Assembly: GCA_030428695.1 (NCBI GenBank)
Contig: JAUIEM010000514.1
Location: 1-5,607, forward strand
Direction of reading: 5' to 3'
Origin: a bacterium
GTDB lineage: Bacteria; Planctomycetota; J058; JAJDCP01
Length of the DNA: 5,607 bases
How positions within the stretch are numbered: position 1 is the stretch's first letter; each line of letters begins with the position of its first letter. The translations under genes were made by a program, and so were the position numbers. Positions 1-5,607 of this stretch are shown here, one piece after another. A model generated the notes under the pieces. It had not been told where the DNA came from. It made no database searches and worked only from the letters and a program-made list of their open reading frames with translations.

Positions 1-493
1 CGGCGCTGAGCTTGCCGTCGCCGTCGGCGTCGAGGGCCTTGAGGCGCGCGGCGGGGTCGCGTTGCTGGCGGTCGCCGCGGGCGGCGCGCAGCTCGTCGGG
101 GCTGAGCAGTCCGTCACCGTCGGCGTCGAGCCGCTCGAACAGCTCGGCGCGCGGGAACTCATCCGGGCTGAGGAAGCCGTCACCGTCGGCGTCGGCCTGC
201 GCGAAGCGCTCCTCGAGGTCGGCTCCCTGCGGACGGTCCGCGCCGGGCCGCGGACGCTCGCGCGAGCCCTCGGTCTCCCGGTCGCGGCGCCCGCGCTGGT
301 CGAGGCCGGTCAGCTCGTCGCCGGAGAGCTGGCCGTCGGCGTTGGCGTCGAGCCGTTCCCAGAGCTTGTCCGGACCGGAGAACTCGGCGCGGGTGACGAT
401 CCCGTCGCCGTCCTTGTCCCAGCCCGCCACGTTCTGGGCGAGGGCGCCCCCGGCGAGCATCCCGACGATCAGCCACCAACTTCTGCTTCGCAT
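1..493 (-). CDS. Secreted EF-hand calcium-binding protein, C-terminus cut off by the window edge
   Basis: The 164 codons visible start at ATG 493. Residues 1-19 form a signal peptide: basic start (MRSRS), hydrophobic core, then GGALA followed by Q20, so the protein is probably exported to the periplasm or outside. Five EF-hand loops with D-x-D/N-x-D-G spacing follow at about residues 26-37, 49-60, 101-112, 123-134 and 155 onward (cut by the edge). The last three begin DADGDG and then read FLSPDE, LLSPDE and KLSA. Loops 1 and 2 form one pair and loops 3 and 4 another; a charged Arg/Glu/Pro-rich linker (about 66-95) lies between the pairs. The likely role is calcium binding or calcium-dependent folding; no enzymatic domain is seen in the visible part. 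It has a good ribosome binding site (499-504) and its own candidate promoter, so it is probably not part of the kinase operon. The start is well supported; the C-terminal part is unknown. Confidence 0.88.
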   Translation of the reverse strand, partial: MRSRSWWLIVGMLAGGALAQNVAGWDKDGDGIVTRAEFSGPDKLWERLDANADGQLSGDELTGLDQRGRRDRETEGSRERPRPGADRPQGADLEERFAQADADGDGFLSPDEFPRAELFERLDADGDGLLSPDELRAARGDRQQRDPAARLKALDADGDGKLSA

Positions 494-498
494 CTCAT

Positions 499-504
499 TC
501 CTCC
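499..504 (-). promoter_or_regulatory. Ribosome binding site of the EF-hand gene
   Basis: GGAGGA lies 5 nt upstream of ATG 493 on the minus strand. An out-of-frame ATG at 498-496 sits between them, but the signal peptide and EF-hand frame continue only from 493. Confidence 0.75.
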
Positions 505-520
505 AGCGCCCTGCGGCGCT
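505..520 (-). other. Perfect 6-bp hairpin abutting the EF-hand gene's ribosome binding site
   Basis: AGCGCC and GGCGCT pair perfectly around a 4-nt loop, and the stem ends directly beside the GGAGGA at 499-504. In the mRNA this hairpin would sit at or near the 5' end. It may stabilise the transcript or influence ribosome access. GC-rich DNA gives short palindromes by chance, so the role is uncertain. Confidence 0.3.
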
Positions 521-547
521 CATACGCATCGGGGGAGATGATAGCAA
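519..547 (-). promoter_or_regulatory. Candidate sigma-70-type promoter of the EF-hand gene
   Basis: TTGCTA (547-542) and TATGAG (524-519) are separated by exactly 17 nt, and each matches the canonical hexamer at four of six positions. Transcription would start near 512, giving a leader of about 20 nt before ATG 493. The call is by motif only. Confidence 0.4.
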
Positions 548-550
548 CTC

Positions 551-564
551 GCGGGCCAGCCCGC
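551..564 (-). other. Small GC hairpin in the kinase/EF-hand intergenic region
   Basis: GCGGG and CCCGC form a 5-bp stem with a 4-nt loop. It is the last of three hairpins met when transcribing past the kinase stop. Alone it would not be notable; it counts as part of the cluster 551-636. Confidence 0.25.
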
Positions 565-574
565 AGTCCGCCTC

Positions 575-597
575 GCTCCGTGCTTCCTCCACGGAGC
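575..597 (-). other. Perfect 8-bp hairpin downstream of the FHA kinase gene
   Basis: GCTCCGTG (575-582) pairs with CACGGAGC (590-597) around a 7-nt loop without mismatch. It follows the larger hairpin at 601-636 and may assist termination or protect the 3' end of the upstream mRNA. No T-tract is seen on either strand. Confidence 0.35.
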
Positions 598-600
598 TGT

Positions 601-636
601 CAACCGCAGGCTGACACCAGGGTCAGCCCGTGGTTG
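601..636 (-). terminator. Strong stem-loop directly after the FHA kinase stop codon
   Basis: The arms are CAACC(601-605)/GGTTG(632-636) and GGCTGAC(609-615)/GTCAGCC(622-628), joined by a C-G pair, a G-T wobble and one A-C mismatch, with a 6-nt loop. The stem begins at the base next to the TGA at 639-637. Position and length fit a transcription terminator or 3' stability element for the operon. There is no U-run after the stem on the minus strand, so it is not a textbook intrinsic terminator. Confidence 0.5.
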
Positions 637-1920
<1,284 letters not shown>

Positions 1921-2055
1921 TCCGGGCTCGACCCCGCGGCTCGCCCCCACCGGCGCTGGCTGCGCCACGGGCACCGTCGGCCGCGCGGATCGCGGCGGTG
2001 ACGGAGGGCCCGGGTGGGAGGACGTCGGGTTCCGAGACTATCAGCTTTGCTCCGC
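1921..2055 (-). other. Gap between the membrane-protein gene and the FHA kinase gene
   Basis: This 135-nt stretch (81 nt if the kinase starts at GTG 1974) is the longest gap within the four-gene array. It contains an in-frame TAG at 2040-2038 that limits any kinase extension. I see no convincing -10/-35 pair, no terminator and no small gene. An internal promoter or processing site here cannot be excluded. Confidence 0.4.
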
Positions 2056-2595
2056 TCAGGCAACCATGGTCCGGGCACGCCAGAAGCCGAGCAGGGTGGC
2101 GAGCAGCGCGACCAGACCCGCGGCGCAGGTCACCCAGAAGCCGGCGCCGAGGGAGAGCTCGACCTCGAACATCGACGGCAGGCTGCCGGCGACCTCTTCG
2201 GCGATGTCCGCGAGCTGCGACGGCGCCGCGATCCGCCGCTGATAGAAGGTGTAGAGCGGCCCTCCGATCACCGCGAGGGCGGGCAGCACCGGCAGCCACA
2301 GGCGGACACCGCGCAGCACGGTGAACCCGCACAGGGCGAGCCCGACGACCGCGCCGGTCAGGGTGGCGAAGGCCTCGCCGAGGTGGACCCGGGCGCCGGG
2401 GTAGTCGACCGCGACGATCGCGTCGGAGGTCTTGAGCAGCGTCGACTCGATCCAGTACCAGGGCAGGCTGGCCCCGTAGAGCGCGACGGCGAAGCCGACC
2501 GCGGCCAGCCCGTAGGCGACCCGCGCGCCGCGGGGGAAGAGCGCGGGCGGCGGCGGTCTCTGCGGGCCGCGGGAAGCGCGTCGGCGAAAGCCCAT
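2056..2595 (-). CDS. Small membrane protein with about four transmembrane helices, function unknown
   Basis: 179 residues starting at ATG 2595. A short basic, proline-rich N-terminus (residues 1-24, with RRR and PPPP) is followed by hydrophobic segments at about 25-45, 72-95, 98-116 and 150-172. The loop at 117-149 (QRRIAAPSQ... then acidic) and the loop at 46-71 (ending VDYPGARVH) are the main non-membrane parts. The protein ends WRARTMVA, so both ends are basic and probably cytoplasmic by the positive-inside rule. I do not recognise the family. It has an excellent ribosome binding site, AGGAGG, which overlaps the stop codon of the upstream kinase; the two are almost certainly co-translated. 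It may be a membrane partner or sensor for the tail-anchored kinase; this is inference from context. The same frame is open upstream to 3585, but that part is an out-of-frame reading of the kinase gene. Confidence 0.85.
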   Translation of the reverse strand: MGFRRRASRGPQRPPPPALFPRGARVAYGLAAVGFAVALYGASLPWYWIESTLLKTSDAIVAVDYPGARVHLGEAFATLTGAVVGLALCGFTVLRGVRLWLPVLPALAVIGGPLYTFYQRRIAAPSQLADIAEEVAGSLPSMFEVELSLGAGFWVTCAAGLVALLATLLGFWRARTMVA

Positions 2596-2599
2596 GCCG

Positions 2600-2605
2600 C
2601 CTCCT
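2600..2605 (-). promoter_or_regulatory. Ribosome binding site of the membrane-protein gene
   Basis: AGGAGG sits 4 nt before ATG 2595 and shares bases with the kinase stop TAG (2606-2604). This fixes the start of the membrane protein and suggests translational coupling with the kinase. Confidence 0.8.
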
Positions 2606-3791
2606 ACCAGAGGTCCGCGAGCACGAGCAGCGCGAGCACGAGGAGGATTCCCGCGCCGATCAGCCACCAGTGCACGGTCGAGGAGGGAGGGGGGGGCGGC
2701 GCCTGGCGCCGCTTCGGGCGCCGCTTGGGAGCGACCGTCGGCGCCGCCTCGGCGGGCTCGCGCGTCAGCTCGATGTCGACCGAGTCGCCGACCAGCACCC
2801 GGCCGAGGGAGGTCAGCAGGTCGCTCGCCGACTCGAAGCGCTGCTCGGGCTCCTTCTCGAGGCACTTGAGGATGCAGAGGGTCAGCGCCTCGGAGAGCTC
2901 GGGGTTGAGGTCGCGGGGGTCGGGGACCGGTTGGTGCTGGTGCTGGGCGACGACGTGGAAGGGCGAGATGCCCTGGAAGGGGGGCTTGCCGGTCGCGAGG
3001 AAGAAGAGCGTCGCGCCGAGGGAGTAGATGTCCGAGCGGGCGTCGACCTCGCCGCCGACGGCCTGCTCCGGGGAGATGTACTCCGGCGTGCCGAGCAGCT
3101 CGCCGTCCCGGGTGAGCTGGTTGTCCGGCTCGTCGGGACGGGCGACGCCGAAGTCGGTCAGGAACAGGCGGTCGCCGTGGGTGGTCAGCAGGTTCTGCGG
3201 CTTGACGTCGCGGTGGATCAGCCCGATGCGGTGGGCGCACTCGAGGGCGCGGCAGGCCTGCAGGCCGACCTGCACGATCTGCTCCTCGGTGTACGGCCCG
3301 TCCCGCTCGATCAGCGAGTGCAGGTCGATGCCGGAGACCCAGTCGAGCACGATGTAGTACTTGCCGTCGCGCTTGCCGTGGGCGCGCACCCGCACGATGT
3401 TCGGATGGCTCAGCCGCGACAACATCCGCGCCTCGCGCCGGAAGCGCGCCTTCTGCACCGGGTCGAGGCCGACGCGACGGCGGAGGATCTTCAACGCGAC
3501 CAGCCGGTCGCGCTTGCGGTCGACGGCCTTGAACACGCGGCTGGAGGCGCCTTCCCCGACCTCCTGCAGGACCGGATAGCCGCACAGCGTCTTCGGGCTC
3601 AGCTCGCGGAGTCCTCTCCAGACCGGGCCGAGCTCGCCGTCGTCGAAGGCGCTGAGCAGGGCGTCGCGCTGCTCTTCGCTCAGGCGCCCCTTGCGCAGCC
3701 CCTGCTCACAGGCCTCGACCAGGTCCTCTCGCGTCAGCGTCGCGGGCCTGGCCGACGAAAAGCCTGTCTCGGCGCGTTGCGAGCTCGCGAT
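2604..3791 (-). CDS. Tail-anchored Ser/Thr protein kinase with a possible ATC start codon
   Basis: 395 residues if initiated at ATC 3791. An N-terminal helical-looking region (about 19-66; LTREDLVEAC, then RLSEEQRDALL) precedes a full kinase domain from about 71: glycine loop G79-E-G81, K101 in VALK, E120, HRDVKPQN with catalytic D195, D213-F-G, SPEQ in place of APE (240-243), and SDIYSLG. T227 and T235 in the activation segment are likely phosphosites. After the kinase domain come a basic, proline-rich linker (about 355-370) and one C-terminal transmembrane helix (about 374-394) ending ...DLW. The kinase therefore faces the cytoplasm with almost nothing outside. The frame is open from 3869 but has no ATG, GTG or TTG before GTG 3536, which lies inside the glycine loop and would destroy the kinase. 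A GGGAGGA 7 nt before ATC 3791, 20 nt after the upstream stop, makes ATC the best candidate start. A sequence error or frameshift is the alternative. The kinase call is firm, the start is not. Confidence 0.9.
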   Translation of the reverse strand: MASSQRAETGFSSARPATLTREDLVEACEQGLRKGRLSEEQRDALLSAFDDGELGPVWRGLRELSPKTLCGYPVLQEVGEGASSRVFKAVDRKRDRLVALKILRRRVGLDPVQKARFRREARMLSRLSHPNIVRVRAHGKRDGKYYIVLDWVSGIDLHSLIERDGPYTEEQIVQVGLQACRALECAHRIGLIHRDVKPQNLLTTHGDRLFLTDFGVARPDEPDNQLTRDGELLGTPEYISPEQAVGGEVDARSDIYSLGATLFFLATGKPPFQGISPFHVVAQHQHQPVPDPRDLNPELSEALTLCILKCLEKEPEQRFESASDLLTSLGRVLVGDSVDIELTREPAEAAPTVAPKRRPKRRQAPPPPPSSTVHWWLIGAGILLVLALLVLADLW

Positions 3792-3798
3792 CGCTCCG

Positions 3799-3805
3799 TC
3801 CTCCC
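3799..3805 (-). promoter_or_regulatory. Ribosome binding site that points to the ATC start of the tail-anchored kinase
   Basis: GGGAGGA lies between the upstream TGA (3814-3812) and the ATC at 3791-3789, with 7 nt of spacing to ATC. It is the only strong Shine-Dalgarno sequence before the kinase, and no standard start codon lies in the kinase frame at a usable distance. Confidence 0.6.
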
Positions 3806-3811
3806 GTGTGG

Positions 3812-5521
3812 TCAGTCCCTGGACGGCTCGTCCGCGGCGTCGTTGTCCGGCTCCGAGGATGCGTCCTCGTCAGCGACGGGTTCGGACGCGTCCGCGCTGG
3901 CTTCGGCCGCCTTCGTGGCGTCGGCGTCCTCCTCGGCCGAAGCGGCGTCGGCGTCTGGCGAGTCCGCAGGGGCTTCGGCCTCGGAGTCGGAATCCGCATC
4001 GGCGTCGGAATCGGAGTCGGATTCTGCCATGGCTTTGGAGTCCGAGTTGGCCTCTGCCTGGGCGTTGGAATCGGAATCGGGTTCGGAGTCGGAGTCCGCG
4101 TCGGCCTCGGCCTGGGCGTCGGAAGCGGAATCGGAATCTGCCGTGTCCGAGTCCTCTTCTGCCTGGGCGTCGGACTCGGAGTCGGCTTCTGGCTCGGCTT
4201 CGAAGTCGGCTTCGGATTCGTCTCCTGCCTCGGCCTCGGAGTCGGCTTCGGATTCGTCTTCTGCCTGGGCGTCGGAATCTGCCTGGGAATCGGAATCGGA
4301 GTCGGCCTCGGAGTCGGCTTCTGCCTGGGCGTCGGAAACGGAATCGGAGTCGGCTTCTGCCTGGGCTTCGGAGTCGGCTTCTGCCTGGGCTTCGGAATCG
4401 GAGTCGGAGTCGGCTTCGGAGTCGGCCGCATCGGAGTCCATGTCCGCGTCGGCCTCGCCCTCCGCGCCCGCGCGGTCCTGCTTCGCGGCAGCTTCCGCGG
4501 CGGTCTCGGAGCCGCCTTCCGACCCCGCCTCCGCGTCCGAGGCCTCGGCGTCCGTCGGCTCCTCGTCGACGTCGGCGTCCAGCTCTTCCGGCGGGATGGG
4601 GACGAGCTCGGTGTCGGTGTCGGAGCCGGCGGCCGCCTCGCCTACCTCGTTCAGCTCGTCGCCGAGCGCCGCGATCGCGTCCTCGACCTCGTCGTCCGAG
4701 TCGAGCAGTCCGGCCGCTTCCGCCTCTTCGATCTCGTCGATCGCGCCGTCGCCATCCTCCTGGAAGTCGAGCGCCCAGAGCTGCGCCTCGACCGCCTCGA
4801 CCTGCTGGCGGAGGATGCGCCGCGCCTCGGCGAGCAGCGCCTGCCCCTCTTCGAGGCTGATGCCGAGCTTCGAGGCGCCGCCGGCGACGTCGTAGCCCTG
4901 CAGGTAGTAGCGATCGACCAGGGTGGCGTGCTTCTGGTCGAGCTTCTCGAGCACCTCGCCGATGCGTTTGTGGAAGACCTTCCGTCCCCAGGCCGTGAAC
5001 TCGACGAAGTCGCCCTGCTTGAGCGGCGGCAGCGGGGTGCGGGGGTGCAGACCGAAGCCCTCGAGGTAGCTGAACGCGACGTAGCGCAGGCACGTGAACA
5101 GCCAGGGCAGCTTGCCGCCCGGGCTGATGTCCAGGGGCGTGCGCAGGGCGCGCAGGACCAGCCCCTGCACGACATCCTCGGCCTCGTCGTCGGTCGCGAC
5201 GATGCGGCGCGCCTCGCGCAGCAGCACCTCGCGGTACTCGGCGGCCACGTGGAACGCGGGCGGCGTGATCTCGGGTCCGGGCTTCGGCCCGCGGAAGACG
5301 TTCTGGAACCAGTTCTTCACCGGAGAGAACAGGTCGCCGAAGGTCTTCCGTCGCGGACGGGAGAGCTCGAGCTTGTGGGTGAAGGTGCAGGCCCGGCTCA
5401 ACTCGTTGAGGCACCACGCGCAATCGCGGACGTGGACGGCGAGCGCCTTGCGCCGATCCGGCGCGATCACATGGTCGAGGTACGCGTCGAGCTGCGAGCG
5501 CTCTTCACAGGTAGTTTGCAT
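3812..5521 (-). CDS. Sigma-70/ECF-like factor with N-terminal anti-sigma zinc finger and long acidic Ser/Asp tail
   Basis: 569 residues from ATG 5521. Residues 1-50 resemble the zinc-binding anti-sigma (ZAS) domain: C5, then H30-V-R-D-C34-A-W-C37. Residues about 91-155 resemble sigma region 2: an acidic DDEAEDVVQG segment (111-120), then LPWLFTCLRYVAFSYL (138-153), which matches the family's -W-L-x-x-x-x-R-x-x-x-x-x-x-L pattern. Residues about 184-240 resemble sigma region 4, with a helix-turn-helix-like part ending LGISLEEGQALLAEARRIL. From about 254 the protein is almost only Asp, Glu, Ser and Ala, with a repeat core at 356-521 and few Thr or basic residues. Known ECF factors are about 200 residues and ZAS domains usually belong to a separate anti-sigma protein, so the fusion and the tail are unusual. 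The likely role is a transcription factor regulated in cis by the zinc finger and perhaps by phosphorylation of the tail. The sigma assignment is by pattern only; the DNA-binding regions could be degenerate. Confidence 0.85.
   Translation of the reverse strand: MQTTCEERSQLDAYLDHVIAPDRRKALAVHVRDCAWCLNELSRACTFTHKLELSRPRRKTFGDLFSPVKNWFQNVFRGPKPGPEITPPAFHVAAEYREVLLREARRIVATDDEAEDVVQGLVLRALRTPLDISPGGKLPWLFTCLRYVAFSYLEGFGLHPRTPLPPLKQGDFVEFTAWGRKVFHKRIGEVLEKLDQKHATLVDRYYLQGYDVAGGASKLGISLEEGQALLAEARRILRQQVEAVEAQLWALDFQEDGDGAIDEIEEAEAAGLLDSDDEVEDAIAALGDELNEVGEAAAGSDTDTELVPIPPEELDADVDEEPTDAEASDAEAGSEGGSETAAEAAAKQDRAGAEGEADADMDSDAADSEADSDSDSEAQAEADSEAQAEADSDSVSDAQAEADSEADSDSDSQADSDAQAEDESEADSEAEAGDESEADFEAEPEADSESDAQAEEDSDTADSDSASDAQAEADADSDSEPDSDSNAQAEANSDSKAMAESDSDSDADADSDSEAEAPADSPDADAASAEEDADATKAAEASADASEPVADEDASSEPDNDAADEPSRD
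3959..4456 (-). repeat. In-gene low-complexity repeat encoding the Asp/Ser/Glu/Ala tail
   Basis: Imperfect repeats of 6- to about 15-codon units encode residues 356-521 of the sigma-like protein. The peptide AQAE occurs seven times, mostly as S-D/E-A-Q-A-E, separated by runs of DS, DSD, SEAD and DES. On the plus strand the same units appear as recurring ctgcctgggcgtcgga and gagtcggcttc. Codons vary among copies (GAC/GAT, GAG/GAA, TCC/TCG), which suggests old repeats kept for amino-acid composition as well as recent slippage. All six frames stay open for long stretches here, which is why spurious long frames appear opposite. Confidence 0.9.
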
Positions 5522-5527
5522 GCTAGT

Positions 5528-5532
5528 CTCCC
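5528..5532 (-). promoter_or_regulatory. Ribosome binding site of the sigma-like gene
   Basis: GGGAG lies 6 nt upstream of ATG 5521 and supports this start. Confidence 0.65.
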
Positions 5533-5541
5533 GCGCGCCCT

Positions 5542-5570
5542 ATGGTAGAGCAGCTAGCGCGAAACCTCAA
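5542..5570 (-). promoter_or_regulatory. Candidate sigma-70-type promoter for the four-gene unit
   Basis: TTGAGG (5570-5565) and TACCAT (5547-5542) are separated by 17 nt, each matching the canonical hexamer at four of six positions. Transcription would start about 14 nt before the ATG, just ahead of the Shine-Dalgarno sequence. The -10 element overlaps the possible start codon of a divergent plus-strand frame, so both calls cannot be equally strong. Motif evidence only. Confidence 0.4.
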
Positions 5571-5607
5571 CGCTCTGGCGCGGAATCGCGACCTCGCCTT
5601 TGGCACG
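5542..5607 (+). CDS. Possible N-terminus of a divergent gene, cut off by the window edge
   Basis: ATG 5542 opens 22 codons to the edge: MVEQLARNLNALARNRDLAF and on. The peptide looks like an amphipathic helix and resembles in character the first helix of some DNA-binding helix-turn-helix domains, but 22 residues are too few to assign a family. No Shine-Dalgarno sequence precedes it, and an open frame of this length is expected by chance in GC-rich DNA. Confidence 0.28.
   Translation, partial: MVEQLARNLNALARNRDLAFGT

Noticed and set aside
1975..2055. Promoter or small gene between the membrane protein and FHA kinase
   Set aside because: A GATAGT-like hexamer is present, but no -35 element stands at the right distance, and no start with a ribosome binding site opens a frame.
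2604..3536. Kinase gene starting at GTG 3536
   Set aside because: This start lies inside the glycine-rich loop and would delete the GEG motif. In-frame sequence upstream encodes the missing strand and a further ordered region.
2596..3585. Long upstream extension of the membrane-protein frame
   Set aside because: It is an Arg/Pro/Ala-rich out-of-frame reading of the kinase gene. The true start at 2595 has a strong ribosome binding site, and sensible membrane-protein sequence begins just after it.
3812..3869. Programmed -1 frameshift fusing the sigma-like protein to the kinase
   Set aside because: The kinase frame is -1 relative to the upstream gene and overlaps it here, but I see no slippery heptamer. 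A separate ribosome binding site after the upstream stop gives a simpler explanation.
3959..4456. CRISPR array or non-coding tandem repeat
   Set aside because: Unit lengths vary, there are no unique spacers of fixed length, and the repeat stays in frame as an acidic coding tail.
2670..4895. 741-codon plus-strand frame with long Ser/Glu/Ala repeats (SESESAWASES)
   Set aside because: It runs opposite the tail-anchored kinase and the acidic repeat without motifs; the minus-strand kinase motifs (HRD, DFG) are decisive.
3806..5548. 580-codon plus-strand frame rich in Gly, Val and Phe
   Set aside because: It is the mirror of the sigma-like gene and its repeat. Its composition follows from the opposite-strand DSD/AQAE repeat, and it has no domain or ribosome binding site. 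The minus-strand reading has zinc-finger and sigma motifs and a good start.

Overview
The window is GC-rich and gene-dense. It reads as a compact signalling locus of a bacterium with eukaryote-like Ser/Thr kinases, EF-hand proteins and zinc-finger/ECF-type sigma architectures. That combination fits Planctomycetota best, or another large-genome GC-rich phylum such as Myxococcota. The taxonomic call is inference only; there is no rRNA or marker gene here.

Almost everything lies on the minus strand and is read from right to left. (1) 5521-3812 encodes a 569-residue protein that joins an anti-sigma-type zinc finger (H-x3-C-x2-C), sigma-70/ECF-like regions 2 and 4, and a very acidic Ser/Asp/Glu/Ala repeat tail of about 300 residues. 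(2) After 20 nt comes a tail-anchored Ser/Thr kinase, about 3791-2604. Its reading frame contains no ATG, GTG or TTG until a GTG inside the glycine-rich loop; a good Shine-Dalgarno sequence points to an ATC codon as start. (3) After 8 nt comes a 179-residue four-helix membrane protein (2595-2056), with its ribosome binding site on the kinase stop codon. (4) After a longer gap comes a soluble kinase with FHA, zinc-ribbon and kinase domains (1920-637). A strong hairpin at 636-601 follows its stop codon. (5) A separate gene (493 to beyond the left edge) encodes a signal-peptide-bearing EF-hand protein with its own plausible promoter.

A plausible sigma-70-type promoter (5570-5542) precedes the first gene, and terminator-like hairpins follow the fourth, so genes 1-4 look like one transcription unit. 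The working hypothesis is a phosphorylation-controlled transcription module. A membrane-anchored kinase and an FHA kinase would act on each other, or on the Ser/Asp-rich tail of a sigma-like factor that carries its own anti-sigma zinc finger. The gene order, domains and motifs are read from sequence; the regulatory link is inference. At the right edge a short plus-strand frame (5542-5607) may be the start of a divergent gene.
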